NCBI GenBank assembly: GCA_015501055.1
Contig: JADNYV010000253.1
Coordinates: forward strand, 1 to 50,444
Length of the DNA stretch: 50,444 bases
Direction: 5' to 3'
Source: Mucidula mucida
Lineage: Eukaryota; Basidiomycota; Agaricomycetes; Agaricales; Physalacriaceae
Shown here: positions 20,575 through 31,605 of the stretch, one piece after another
Layout: each line of letters opens with the position of its first letter
How positions within the stretch are numbered: the stretch's first letter is position 1
The notes under the pieces: generated by a model
Database searches by the model: none
Seen by the model: the letters and a program-made list of their open reading frames with translations, nothing else
What the model was told of the DNA's origin: nothing
Position numbers and translations under genes: made by a program

Positions 20575-21756
20575 CTAGTCCGAAAGCAAAGCCTCTATGA
20601 ATTTTTCAGAAAGCCGCTCCGAGATGATGTGCTCCGTGACCTCATCACCACTGTCTTTATCATCCGCCTTGTTGTGCATAATGACAAGCTTACCATCTTC
20701 ACCAAACCCAAATTTAACATTCTCTAATAGTGGCCGATCATCGAAGAAATGCCGCCGCTGCACCATCAGAGCATCCTTGTTGGATAGACGGGGAAATAGC
20801 TTGCGATATCGTCGGATAAAGTGAATGGCCTTCCACGTCTTCGTTTTGGGCGTAGCTGTGGGGATACTTTTATGCATAGGCCCGACTCAGCTAACTCAAT
20901 GGAAACACTTACGATGCATCCTGTAGTCCATAAAGTCGAGATTGTACATGAGGTTGAATGTCTCATGACATTCTTCCTTCATCTTTTCCGGCATCAATCG
21001 GTAGAATTGGGAGATTGCGAAAGCATGCATGATCTCTTGCTTGCGAAAAGTCAACGAGCAGACACCGCCGGATGGCGGGATCAAATAGCATATGATGATT
21101 GCTGTCGAGTTGGCCATGTCGAACACCGTAGTCATGAAGAAGTTCTACGGTACGCCCAATAATAATCCTGTAAAAGCAAAGTAAGCGCTGACACGTATCA
21201 GTTGACCAGCACGAAAGGCGAACCTGTTTTTAGGAGTATCATGCTCTGTGTCCTTGAACTGGTCCCATGAGTAGCCGCCCCAATCCACGACGGTGAAAAG
21301 CATGACACCTCCCCATGTCTTCATCTTCGCGCGCCACAATCCATAGTGCTTCGACACATTATCACACTTGTGAAGATGCTTCCCATAGAATTTGGCATCC
21401 GAGATCAGATATTTCAATCCTTTGAAGCAAGGAGTGAAATCGTCGTCAATCATCTCAGTATTAAACGCGGTCTTGATAGCATATCGTTTGCGCTTCTCGC
21501 CAGACTTGGTGTACGCCTCGAAGTAGATGGCGGAGGTCGATTGGAAGAGGTCGCCCCAGATTCGAGCTTTTTCGTAAGGGATTTTGACGCGCTCGTTGTC
21601 GTGATTGTTTGTGTATGGATCATCCGTTAGGACCAAAATCTCGGAGGCAGCGGGAAAAGGCTCGAAGACCCAACCTGTTTCTCCAGGCGTGTAAGGATGT
21701 GCGGTAAATGTCTGGCCGATATTGTTGTTGCCAAATTAGAATTGCAAGGGAGCCAT
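20575..21756 (-). pseudogene. Kinase-fold family member, near-complete but with a nonsense codon and a frameshift
   Basis: The start ATG is at 21756 (MAPLQF), followed at codon 7 by TAA (21736-21738); the frame then continues FGNNNIGQTFT to GDLFQSTSAIYFEAYTKSG. Visible kinase-like motifs are RYAIKTAF (beta-3 Lys), VSKHYGLW, MLFTVVDWGG (hinge), LLHDYGVRHGQLDSNHHML (catalytic loop, Asp replaced by Gln) and LLVDFSQA. A frame change follows RNLPILPIDA near 21000. The last exon carries RRYRKLFPRLSNKDALMVQR and ends in EALLSD at 20575. GT-AG introns are at about 21161-21227 and before the last exon. The loop HGQLxSNHH is closer to canonical HGDLxxxN than in the tandem cluster, so this subfamily may be more ancestral. 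Confidence 0.7.
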
Positions 21757-22071
21757 GGTGGTGGTGGTGGTCTAACATGCAACAGGAATCCTTCCGGAGT
21801 CAGCCCTTCGAGCTGTTATCTAAACTAACGTAAGACCTGTGGTTCCCTGGATATTAATTCTGAGAGAGATTAGTTTGTTGATACCCTTGGTCATCCTCAG
21901 CTCAGCAACAAATAGAAAGCGTGCAGACGCGCAGAGACATATATATGTGGGGCCATGGTGGTGAGTGTTAGGTAGCAACAGGGGCTACATGCCGGCAGGC
22001 AATGTGGAACTTCCTTTTTCGTAAACGCTCTCTTTACCTCCATCCCCCATTTTAGCCAGGCTGTTATATCT
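21757..22071. other. Divergent intergenic region
   Basis: Lies between the kinase-fold pseudogene (minus) and the F-box gene (plus). It contains a short ATATATAT run near 21940. It probably holds the F-box gene promoter and perhaps a short first exon, which I could not place. Confidence 0.35.
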
Positions 22072-23307
22072 TTGCACACGCGATATGGCAAAGTTTTACC
22101 TTTGGAGCTCATACTAGTCATTTTTGAAAACTGCTCTGACACGGACACCCTGCGTTCGTGTTGCACAGTATGCCGGTCTTGGCTTCTACTTTCCCAACCT
22201 TTGCTCTTCGAGAGGACGAATGTTTTCCTGGGTGAAGAGACTCCTTCCCTTTTGTCTCTCATCTCCTCATTTCTGCGACGACCAAGGCGTTCAATTCGAC
22301 AGCTGGTCTCATCCATCCGACAAGCCTCCGATTGCGGGTCCATGGGCCGGCTAATCAAGAACGTCCACGTCGTGTTCGACAGTGACACCGGTTTGAAGCC
22401 GCTGCCTGCCCTTTTCCCCTTCTTGGAGAATCTCCAATCGTTGACGCTCCATGCCCGAATCCGGGAAACTATACATCCCTCGTCTTTATTGGCCGCGGGG
22501 ACCACCCTAACACGGCTCGTACTCGTCAATGTCATGATCAGACAATTTGACAATGTCATATTGAGTCTCCCTCATCTGCAGCAGCTGTCGCTGGAATACG
22601 TCTCATTCTCAGATTGGACGCAGGCATCCTCAGCTGAGGTTAACGTGTCGTCGCCGGCTCCTCAGCTGCGAGGCCTTTCCATACGGACATTGCAGGCGCA
22701 TTTTGATGCTCTTGTAGATCATCTCCTTCCTCATACGACAGCCTTGAGACGTCTCGACGTCAATTGCATCGACAACCAACATATGTCTAGTGACACACTT
22801 GGACACATTATCGCGCTGAACACGGAGACGCTTGAGCATTTGGTGATTCATCAGCCGGTGACTTCGCTCGCTCTCCCCCGCCTACACACGTTATCCCTCT
22901 GCTCAACACCCCGTGTCGATGTCTTCCTTACCTACGTGCACGACACCCTCACATCCATTCGCACCACTACTACATCCATGCTAGACGAACTTATCCTCCA
23001 CCTTAGTGGGGGATATCTCCTGTGCGATCTCGGTTCGCATTCCGCACAGTGGGATGGCCTTCAGGATCTTATCCTGTCAGTTTCGCGGCAGTTCCGTCTT
23101 GTGATGGACCAAACGACGGAGGACGGTCTTGATGACGTCTTGGGCGTTGCCCATCTCTCATCTCCATTTGTCACTGTTTCCGATTTGCAGGTTCACCCGT
23201 CGTTTGAGAGATTACGAGCGAGTGGGCGAACAACGTTTGCTGTTGAAAGTATGCTGTTTTCATCATGCAAAAGGACCCAGCTGATGATATGTTTTGTAGG
23301 GACTTAA
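22072..23307 (+). CDS. F-box protein with degenerate leucine-rich C-terminal region
   Basis: The F-box is at the N-terminus: LPLELILVIFENCSDTDTLR, then CTVCRSWLLLSQPLLFERTN. F-box proteins are substrate adaptors of SCF ubiquitin ligases, binding SKP1 through this motif. Residues 100-390 contain irregular Leu-rich segments (LFPFLENLQSLTLHARI, LPHLQQLSLEYVSF, LPRLHTLSLCSTP), as in the many fungal F-box proteins that recognise variable targets. A terminal intron 23249..23299 brings in a two-codon last exon ending at 23307. The start is unsettled: the frame is open from 22072 with no in-frame ATG before the F-box, so a short upstream exon or a lost start is likely. The target is unknown. Confidence 0.65.
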   Translation: MHTRYGKVLPLELILVIFENCSDTDTLRSCCTVCRSWLLLSQPLLFERTNVFLGEETPSLLSLISSFLRRPRRSIRQLVSSIRQASDCGSMGRLIKNVHVVFDSDTGLKPLPALFPFLENLQSLTLHARIRETIHPSSLLAAGTTLTRLVLVNVMIRQFDNVILSLPHLQQLSLEYVSFSDWTQASSAEVNVSSPAPQLRGLSIRTLQAHFDALVDHLLPHTTALRRLDVNCIDNQHMSSDTLGHIIALNTETLEHLVIHQPVTSLALPRLHTLSLCSTPRVDVFLTYVHDTLTSIRTTTTSMLDELILHLSGGYLLCDLGSHSAQWDGLQDLILSVSRQFRLVMDQTTEDGLDDVLGVAHLSSPFVTVSDLQVHPSFERLRASGRTTFAVESMLFSSCKRTQLMICFVGT

Positions 23308-23886
23308 TAAACGGGCTGGGTGCAGACAATGATCAATGATCATCGGCATAATTGGTCGCTGTCTACCGCCAATGAACGAGGAGTTAAGGCTACCAGATAT
23401 CGGCGTCCGTGATACTGTCTCTTCATCGTGATGCATATCATTGTGCATCTGCACCGACGATCTTCATCAGCGATATTACAGACTGTCATCTCCAATTCAC
23501 CTCAGGCCCGGTATGTCGGCGACCTTGCGCTTCAACTACCGCATGCTAGGACAGTAGTCCTGCACCGTACGGATTGTCTCCTATATTACTATATCCTTCT
23601 TCTTCCAGGCGGTAAATTAGCGCCAGGCCCACAATCTCCGGTGGCCGAGATGGAGCCCTTGAAATCTGTGCCGCTAGGCACTCAGCTTGTCAATGTCAAC
23701 TGGCTGTCAAAGACCACGATGTAACAAATGAACGAACAGCTTTAAGAGCGCGCGTTGAAATGAAATTGTCCCAGTCGCCACCTCGTCCAACGTGTGTTCT
23801 AAACGGCGAACCTGACCTCTCCCGGTTGCAGGTATGTACTCGTATTCCTTGACTGGAGTCTTCTGTGATTGATCATCCTATACAGA
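23308..23886. other. Spacer between F-box gene and CxxC-motif gene
   Basis: A 98-codon plus-strand frame at 23428-23724 has no recognisable motif and ordinary-looking composition, so I do not call it a gene. Otherwise nothing seen. Confidence 0.3.
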
Positions 23887-25442
23887 ATGGCTTTCAATCC
23901 CCACTGTCATTATAACCCTCTTGGTTTTCAGGAACCTGAAACCTATCTCTACATCCTAAAGGACAACTTAGTCCCTTCGCTCAGCGACACAGACTCGTTC
24001 ACCATCTGTAGCGATTGCTACAACTTCTTCATCGCCGCATCCCCACTCGCCTCTGCTTTTACTGCTACACCCGGCACGCAGGGAAACATCATCACATGTT
24101 CCTTCTCCAGCACTTCGTTCTCTCTAGAGGCTGCGTGGTCTCAGTGCTTAGCTCAAAGCAGTCTGAAGCCGCTCAAGGCCCGCATCAGCCAGCTACAGGA
24201 GGAACTACGCGGCGTACCAGCGTGTCCAAGTAAAGAGGAAGGAAAAGACGTGACAGTTCCGCGTCGCTATTTCACATTTGCTCTTCCCGCGCAAATGGAG
24301 CAAGAGCAGCCGTGGCGTATGTGCGGGCAGTGTTACTCACAGTTCATCGGAGATTGGCCGGACGGCTCGCCTGCGTCCCTCTTTGCAGAGGTTACTGATA
24401 AATGTGGTCCATCTTCCATGTTCTGCGACCTCGCACATTTGACTGCGGATCCGTGGCAGTCCTTGCGTTGCGTCTTTGTTTTGTGGGTGGCGCTAAAATT
24501 GAAAAACATGGAGGTCTTCCTCGCGTTTATCCTCGCTTCGCGACAGTGGCCGAATGAGTGCAAGGGTTCGATAGCGGCCGACGCAGTGTCTTTCGGACTT
24601 GATGCGCTTCCCGATTTTCGGATCTGCGAAGGGTGTCACTATAAGAGCACTTTCCATTTCCCTCACATGAAGGATCGTTGGTTGGAGATCACACCGGCGG
24701 GTACCTCTGCTTGCGCGATGGGCGGGTCAATGGGTAAACTTTACCTCTTGAAGCTCTCCTTCTCTTTCTGGAAAGATGACCCCGCTCTTTTCGTCAAATT
24801 TGCGCACCGTTTGAGCCCTATCCCTCAGTGTCCCGCCATCACGCCCGTACCCACTGCATCGCGAACTTGGTATACCGTAGGTGCTGTCGCCGATTTTGAC
24901 GTGTGCGCCCAGTGTTACGAGCTCGCAGTACGCGACACCCCCTTGTCCGGCCATTTCCACGCCCGACCAACACAGGCGGATACGCCTGAGCGTACCTGCG
25001 ACTTCTTTGGCGCTCGCACGCGCTCTATTACCGGGAAGCGTGTGCAGCGAACGACATTTCCCCCTGGATCCATTTCATGACCTCCGAGCGGCCGGTGCTC
25101 TTCCAGTCGCTCGTTCGCCAAAAGGTAGCACTAGAACACCAAGTCATCACTGCGCGGCACCAGATGAACATGGCGCAAATTCATTCAATGGGTTCTCGCA
25201 CGTCTGCGTGGATTTATAACAATGCTAGTACCGCCATGGGTATCAATTACACGGGAACTGCTACTACGTCGTCGTATGTTTGGGGTGGTAGTACGTATAA
25301 CAATTACCAGGGGGCTGTTGCTGCGCAGGAGCGAACCAAGAGTAACCAGTACGCGTCTGAGGCTATGTCAGCGGCGATTTTGGTGGATTCGAAAACAGCG
25401 ATGTTGAAGCAGGTTCTTTCGCGTTTTGATACTGAATGTTAG
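23887..25442 (+). CDS. Uncharacterised protein with four CxxC(Y/H) motifs, one apparent frameshift
   Basis: The ATG at 23887 (MAFNPHCHYNPLGF) is chosen because it matches the start of the repeated unit. Four regularly spaced cysteine pairs followed by an aromatic residue or His are visible: FTICSDCYNFF, RMCGQCYSQF, RICEGCHYKS and DVCAQCYELA. Each ends a roughly 80-110 residue unit that often begins with Phe/Tyr-rich sequence, suggesting repeated zinc-binding modules. Near 25031 the frame ends, and a frame one base over continues naturally (EACAANDISPWIHFM to RFDTEC, stop 25442). Restoring one C in ACCGGGAAG would join them. The C-terminal region (ALEHQVITARHQMNM, then a Tyr/Asn/Thr-rich stretch) looks helical then disordered. 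I recall similar proteins in mushroom genomes but know no function. Intact gene with an indel error, or recent pseudogene. Confidence 0.55.
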
Positions 25443-25629
25443 TCGTCGATGCGGTTTTTGAACTGATTGTGCTGTACAATGTGTTTTCTCATACTCAGTG
25501 ATTATGAAACCCGGAGGGAGATAACTGCGCATTCGAGAGAGGTACAGTCTTCATGAGTAGGTACATGCAAAAGAAAGAGAATTAAAAATCTAGAGAACAC
25601 ATTTGTTTACACACAAATGGTATCTTAGT

Positions 25630-26734
25630 TCACGTCGAAGAACGAGATGGGCCAGGCTCCGGTTGACCATCGCGTTGTGCTCTGGCATCCTCGGTAGCAC
25701 AAGCAGCTTTCAACACCTGGTCTATGACAGTGCGAACACTGTCATTGTCGGACGTTTCATGGAGCCAAGACAACGCCTCGGCGTCAAGTTCATCGCCACC
25801 CAACAGAATCGCGTCCCGCTCCATGTCAGGCAAGGAACCTGCCTTGTCGGACGAAGCATCACTGCGCCGGAAGAACTCCAATGGTTTGAACAGATACAAA
25901 GACAGCGTCGTCTTGTATGGACAGTCGGGGTTGACGAGCGGAAGAAGCATACTAGCGACATATGCTACAAACGCGACGCCCGACGCGCTGGCAAAGGCAA
26001 TGCCCATAGGAACACTGAGTTCAAAGAGGAAAATGACCAAGCCAGCCGTGAATAGACCCAACGTGATTTGCATGAGGACAGGGAGGAGACTGATGATCTG
26101 TGGGACGTGCCACTTTTCGAGAGACATGAGCCGGAAGTGGCGAATCCGTGCGACGTGTCGCGCATCTCCAGAAGTGTAAGATGTGTATTGGCGCAACCAC
26201 TGCTTCGCCAGCATGGCGAGGATCGCAACTAGGAGACTCAAAGCGAAGCTTGTGAACCACAGACCGTTGACCCAGAGGTCAGACTGGCTGGCAATGAACG
26301 TCGTGATACTATGAGGGACGTCTGAGATAGAGCGTCCGTCCGCCGCAGCGCGTTGAATCTCGAGGAGCTCGCCCATGAGAATCGTCATTACTTCCTTGTA
26401 ATTGATGCGCAGAGAGTGGAAAGTGCGCGAGACCAGAATTGAGACGACCATGGTAAAGAGGGAAGACTACGCAATCATTAGACGTGATTCCGCGTCGAGC
26501 CACAAAGCAAAAACTTACAAAGACAAGGACGACATCGAGCACGTCGCGCCATTCTTCGACCCTTTGATCTTCAATCTTCTTGCTCTCGTCGAGGTAAGTC
26601 AACCAGACGCGAGCTTTGGGTCCCATTTCTTTGTATTCTTCGTCGGGCGCGTACTTCTCTTCGTAGTCGAATGTGGTTTCCTCTACCTCGTTCGTGAGAA
26701 CTAAACCATTACACGGCGACGAGAGCCGTACCAT
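25630..26734 (-). CDS. DUF6535 family multi-pass membrane protein
   Basis: The gene model is complement(join(25630..26466, 26519..26734)), 350 residues, with one phase-0 GT-AG intron. The N-terminal signature DYEEKYAPDEEYKEMGPKAR, then VWLTYLDESKKIEDQRVEEW, is the start of the DUF6535 domain common in Agaricomycetes. Hydrophobic helices follow: LFTMVVSILV, LWFTSFALSLLVAILAMLA, LLPVLMQITLGLFTAGLVIF and MGIAFASASGVAFVAYVASM, four membrane spans in total. A cytosolic tail contains the ALSWLHETSDNDSVRTVIDQ block typical of the family. Function is unknown; such genes are numerous and variable between strains, and a role in self/non-self recognition is only speculation. Start: the ATG at 26734 is the last one before the conserved domain. 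Confidence 0.75.
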
Positions 26735-27103
26735 TATGTTGATACTCAACCGAAGGCGAGCCAAAACCAAGCAAACTTCGCTTGCCTCTGCGATTCTGGC
26801 CTAATATAGACCCGTCGGAGTAATCAACATACGGGGCAGCCATTGGGAAGTTGAACAAGGGTGGAGCTTGGATAACTGGTGCTGGGGAATGGAAAGATGA
26901 AATTGCGGCTGTAGAGATTGTATTCGAGCTTTTTGTATCCCTTTGCCGTGGCAATCAATTGTCGTTATGCCATGCAAAGAACAAAAGCAGGATGATGGTC
27001 TCACCGTTATAGAACAAGGAGCTTATTGTTAAAAATGGCCCCGGGCCGAACCCCTGCAAACACAATCACGTGTGACTCAGACTTCACCAGAATCACCAGT
27101 ACG
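26735..27103. other. Divergent spacer, DUF6535 gene to HNH-like copy 2
   Basis: Presumed promoters for both flanking loci; no element or further coding signal recognised. Confidence 0.3.
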
Positions 27104-28678
27104 ATGAGCCGAATAGAGCTCTCGGATCCAGGCCCTCTAGTCCAACCGCCTTTAATTCTACGTATCCCTTGCCAGGACATACTCAAACAAACCACTAATG
27201 TCGAGGCGTGGCTTCTCTATCTTGGCTCTGCGTCTGCGGGGTCTCAGGATCTCTACATACTTTGGACGGGACAGCGCCACGACCTTGCACTTTCACTGTC
27301 ACGACCCTCATTCAATTAGTTCAAGACGGGGTTATTTGTGGATACACCCCGAGCGGCAGTGCGTCGGTGAAACACAGTCAGTATGAAGTTCTCTCTGAAT
27401 TTGGTGATCAGGTGTAAACGTCGTGGATCCATCGGCAAGAAGCGGTCGGAAGTCTTTGAGGTCCTCCACGGTACATTCTTCCCCATTTTCCCAAGGATGT
27501 AGGGCTCGAGATGGCGGTGTGTACTGCAGGAAGCATCCTTCCCTACCAATCTGAACTTCCTGCTTTCCAACGGGCTATGATAGAAGAGGCAGCGCTCAAG
27601 ACTTGCCACGGATTCCATTGTTACGTCATCCTAAAGGCGATGTTTTAAATCTCCTTCAGCTTTCTGGCTTTTCATACTTGCCTCTAGTACATGAACCTAA
27701 TTTCAAGGGCAAGAGCACCGAATGCGCACGACTACATCATGCAGTTGACGACATTCGACATGGCGTAACGATGCATGCATCAACACATACAGCCTTGATG
27801 CCAAATTATCGTGTGGTATTTCTTCATGTCTGTTCTTCCGTTTCTTTTTCAATCTGTGATTTTCACCGTTGTATTTCCAGGTCCCTAATGCATATATGAC
27901 GGTCGAAGATGCGGTTTTACATGACTTGGACAAGGCCGGCGCGAGAGCCCAGGACGAAATTCATTGTCACTTCTTGACTAAGCCAATACTCTACTCCTTC
28001 GACGTGGAGAACGCCGTAAAAGCGGGAAGACTTTGGGATAACAAATGCCTCAGCCAACCCAAGGATCGGTCGATATGGCCTCCTCCGTTTCTGTGGGACT
28101 TCATGTTCGGAGTGGCGGCTACCAAGAACTGGGCTACCCTGGAAAGCTTACCAGTTCTAGTCAAGATGGCCGACGAAAAGTATCATGTTCACGGGGCGCA
28201 CTGCGACAGCAGCGACGGATCCGGGGACGATGATAGTTATGATGCAGAGATTGGGGAAGAAATGCGAGACATTTGCAATGGGTACGATGTCTGGGACCTT
28301 ATGGCTTGCATTGTACCAGCCCACCGGGTCCCATCCCAACAGGAGGAGGCCCACGAGAAAGTCACACAATGGTTGGACAGCGGTGTGGATGGTTCCTCTC
28401 AGTATGATCATGATGAGTCGAGTACAGGCAGTTTGATGAATACAAATTCCCACTTGAAGTTGAAGACGCGCCCGTATTGTTTGTTCGTGTATAGACCTGA
28501 TCAATTTCTCCTTCCTTCCTTCCAATGTCCATCATTTTCTCTTGTTGGAGTTCTGGAGATCAATCACAGCGCTCGTAATCCGCACTCAGAATTTAGCCGA
28601 CAACACAACGAGGCCTATACCGATTCCTATTTTCGCACTTTGGATCCTCCCGCGTCTACGCGTGCGCACAGAGCTTAA
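27104..28678 (+). pseudogene. HNH-nuclease-like protein, copy 2, degenerate
   Basis: Paralogue of the locus at 10.7-12.0 kb, same strand and exon order. It starts MSRIELSDPGPLVQPPLILR. The VCGVSGSLHT block lies in another frame, with the break at the same place as in copy 1. FSQGCRARDGG is followed by frame changes and a stop near 27415. The IDDIRNGL-equivalent reads DDIRHGVTMHASTHTALM, with Asn changed to His. The last exon begins after an acceptor at about 27880 (VPNAYMTVEDAVLHDLD) and is open to 28678 with the shared block WPPPFLWDF and ending region DVWDLMACIVPAHRVPSQ. Beyond that the tail is longer than in copy 1 and may include read-through of an old stop or intron. Nuclease activity is not expected. 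Confidence 0.5.
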
Positions 28679-29023
28679 GCTTATTATTGGCTACCAACAT
28701 CCTAACGTGTGCGAGCAACAATGGAGCCTAGTGGCTAGCTTCTACTGCCCCCGGCTCATCTCCTGCCGCATGGGCTCATAATGCTTCACTCACTGGCAGA
28801 CTCGCGAATCCACAGCAGTCGGACAGAACTGGATGAAGGAAAGGATCAAACGCTCCCATCTCCATTTCACCCTTTGTCTGTGGCGCCTAAGGACATTGAA
28901 ACAGCACCTCCTGGCCTGGAGTGTGATTTTGATAAACGCGGGAGGTACGTGATGTGATCTTTTCAGGCATATGTCCTTAAAATTATACTATAAGGACGAG
29001 GAGGGAGATAATCTTCAGCATCA
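28679..29023. other. Spacer upstream of the membrane protein gene
   Basis: No coding signal. An AT-rich block near 28977-28992 (AAAATTATACTATAAGG) about 35 bp before the ATG could serve as a core promoter. Confidence 0.3.
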
Positions 29024-29711
29024 ATGTCTTCTCTCGAGACGCGTCTCTCTGTGAAAGGGATCGAGCAACTTATCGGCGACTTTTTGAACACACAGGTCAT
29101 CGACATCTTCTGCTATGGCCTTTATATGATGGTTTTTGCTAGAACGATGCGCCACATAGGTATGTATACCAGTAATCCCAGCGCACATTGATGCTGAAGA
29201 AGACTCCTTTGTTAGTTGCGCGCGGTGAATGGCCTGTGCAGCGTGTCGTGTTGACGGTCGTCGTTTGCATGATATGGGTGTTTGCGACGACATATGCTGT
29301 GCTTGTCTGGGTTGCGTTGTACTCGACGTTTGTTACGCACGGTCAATCGACGCACTCGGTCCTGAGCCATATGTTTGGGCAAGACGACTGGTCATGGAGA
29401 CGACTTGCAATGAACATTGTTCGACGGACCTTGACTGTCCTGAATGCGTTTCTCGCGGAACTTGTATAGCGATAAGCCGACCTGCGAGGTACGAGCATCA
29501 GGCTTATTTGAGGATAAGATAAGATGACAATGGCAGCGTGAGCAAGGCGCGCGTGGCGTAGTTATTAGTCATGACATCTAGTTAACTTAGCCACGCGAAA
29601 TTGGCAGTTTGGGGGACTGAAACGTCCTCCCCAATTTCCCTTCTTGCTTCTCGCTGCCATCTCCCGCACTCCTCCTCGTCATTCCAGCGTTTTTCGTCGA
29701 TATATATCAAC

Positions 29712-31043
29712 ATGGCGAATCCAGCACCACCATCAACACAACCACAACAGCCACCGCCACCACCACGTGTTCGGCGTACGCATGCCACGGCAGCCATCAT
29801 CGCGTTCTTCAAGAGCTTGACACTGGCAGAGAAGCTGGACCGTAACGTGAAGATTGAGACGGAGAACGCGGCGAGGAAGGAGAAGACGGAGAAGCATTTG
29901 CTCGACCCCAACGCGCATCCGACGCCGGGGTCGGCTGCTGCGTCGATGATCAGCTATACTGATGAGGACATCGCGACCCTCCAGATGCCAGATTTCTTAA
30001 GTCGTTTCAAGAATATTCCGTTCGCCGTCCTCGATATGCTGACCGCGTGGAGACAGGCAGAGAAGAGGAAGCGTGAAAAAGAGCAGACCGATGCGGCGGC
30101 AGACCGGTCGAAGCGTAGGAGGGAAAACATGGATGGTGTTCAGGCCTTCGTGCCGGGGACTGTACGCGTCCCGGACATACACGATATCGTTTACGAGACC
30201 GACCGGCACGTCCCGATTCCTTTGGGTTTTTTCCGTGCGAAGTCACTATGTCACATCTCCCTTCACAGCTCGACCTTGGACACCGTCAAGACCAACAATC
30301 TCGACGGTACCACCAAGAAGGTCATCCTCGACGTCCATAAGCTCGGTGACACGCTGGGACCAGATATTCTCCCGACGTTGGGTGAGCACGAAGAGGCGGC
30401 GGAGCACCACTTGCGTTTCCAGTCCTCTAAAGACGCGGCTGGGGACGACGGTCCTTACGCGACGTTCTGGCATGACCACCACGCTTTTTTCTTCCGACAG
30501 ATGGACAAGGTGGAATATTATGAGGCATGGGCGCCGGTGGAGGCAAAGAGGCGTCATGATTTCCGAGCAGAAGGCAAGACGTTGTTTGACCCCGCGGCGT
30601 ATCAGTTTGACTACCAGCAGGCCAAGAGCACTTTTGACCTGCGCAAGGAGTTCGAGCAGAGGTACTTGGACCAGCGCTCTCGTCTCTCGGAGTCACGTCC
30701 ATCTCAGCAGCGCGATTGTCGCGGCGGAGGCAGAGGCAGAGGAGGCCAGCCCTTTCAGGCGGGCAGCGGACGGGCAGCCACGCCGTCTTCCTGCCTTGGA
30801 TGCGGGGAACGTGGCCATGGGATTTCAGACCACTACGAGGGCGGACCCCACGCCAACAAGAAAGGTCTTTTCTGCACGTTCATCAACCGATCTCCCTGCC
30901 ACCCGCGGAACCAAAAGCCGATCTGTCTCGCTTTCAACTTCAACCGCGGATTCAATTGCTCCCACTCCCCCGACGACCGCCTCCATATCTGCACGCTCTG
31001 TGGAGGTGAACACCCCGGAACCCTCTGTTCTAAGTCAACCTGA
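29712..31043 (+). CDS. Gag-like protein of the second YR retrotransposon
   Basis: The protein has 443 residues from the ATG at 29712 (MANPAPPSTQPQQPPPPP). A Pro-rich start is followed by a charged helical region (AEKLDRNVKIETENAARKEK) and a central domain ending near FEQRYLDQRSRLSE. Then comes a Gly/Arg-rich linker (RGGGRGRGGQPF) and a Cys/His-rich C-terminus: CLGCGERGHGISDH, a CCCH-like CLAFNFNRGFNCSH and CTLCGGEHPGTLC. This combination of zinc-binding motifs is what I recall from Gag of fungal DIRS-like elements, and implies RNA binding. The frame is intact. The RT frame begins near its end in another phase, so RT expression would need re-initiation or frameshifting. Confidence 0.75.
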   Translation: MANPAPPSTQPQQPPPPPRVRRTHATAAIIAFFKSLTLAEKLDRNVKIETENAARKEKTEKHLLDPNAHPTPGSAAASMISYTDEDIATLQMPDFLSRFKNIPFAVLDMLTAWRQAEKRKREKEQTDAAADRSKRRRENMDGVQAFVPGTVRVPDIHDIVYETDRHVPIPLGFFRAKSLCHISLHSSTLDTVKTNNLDGTTKKVILDVHKLGDTLGPDILPTLGEHEEAAEHHLRFQSSKDAAGDDGPYATFWHDHHAFFFRQMDKVEYYEAWAPVEAKRRHDFRAEGKTLFDPAAYQFDYQQAKSTFDLRKEFEQRYLDQRSRLSESRPSQQRDCRGGGRGRGGQPFQAGSGRAATPSSCLGCGERGHGISDHYEGGPHANKKGLFCTFINRSPCHPRNQKPICLAFNFNRGFNCSHSPDDRLHICTLCGGEHPGTLCSKST

Positions 31044-31605
31044 ATTCCTTGCTCGTTTTGCTCCGCCGAAACTCGAATACCATGATTTCTCAGACTCCAT
31101 TCATCGACGCCCACGCCTCCCTAACGCCCTGCCTGCTCACAACGAATTATATGAACGAATTGTACACCCATACGATACCGCTGCATTCGCTTCCGCTTTG
31201 GAGTCTCATAATTTGACGGAGGACTACAAACTCCTTGTGCACAACCTAGAACATGGTTTCCCCATCGGCTCGTTTCCTCCGCTCACCAAAACTATTATCA
31301 TGCCTAACCACATATCTTGCCGTGTCCACCCCAAAGCCGTTGAGGAATACATCGAGGAAGAAAAGGAAGCTGGTCGCATTTCGGGTCCTTTCTCGCGTGA
31401 TGAGATGGAGTTGATATGTCGAGGGCCTTTCCAGTCTTCGCCCCTCATCGTTTCGGTCACTTCGCAGGCACCAGGTACTCCAGACAAGAAGCGTGTTTGT
31501 CGGAACCTGTCGAAGTGTTCCAGTGACCACCCATCGGTCAACTCGCATATCGAGAAGGTCCATTTTCCTACATGTTTCGACGAAGCCAGACACGTTGAAG
31601 AACTT

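Noticed and set aside
21897..22559. 220-codon minus-strand frame
   Set aside because: Antisense to the F-box coding region, which has a clear family motif on the plus strand.
30073..31040. Long Arg-rich frame overlapping Gag
   Set aside because: The shifted frame over Gag has biased Arg/Ser composition without domains; only the part after about 31042 is RT.
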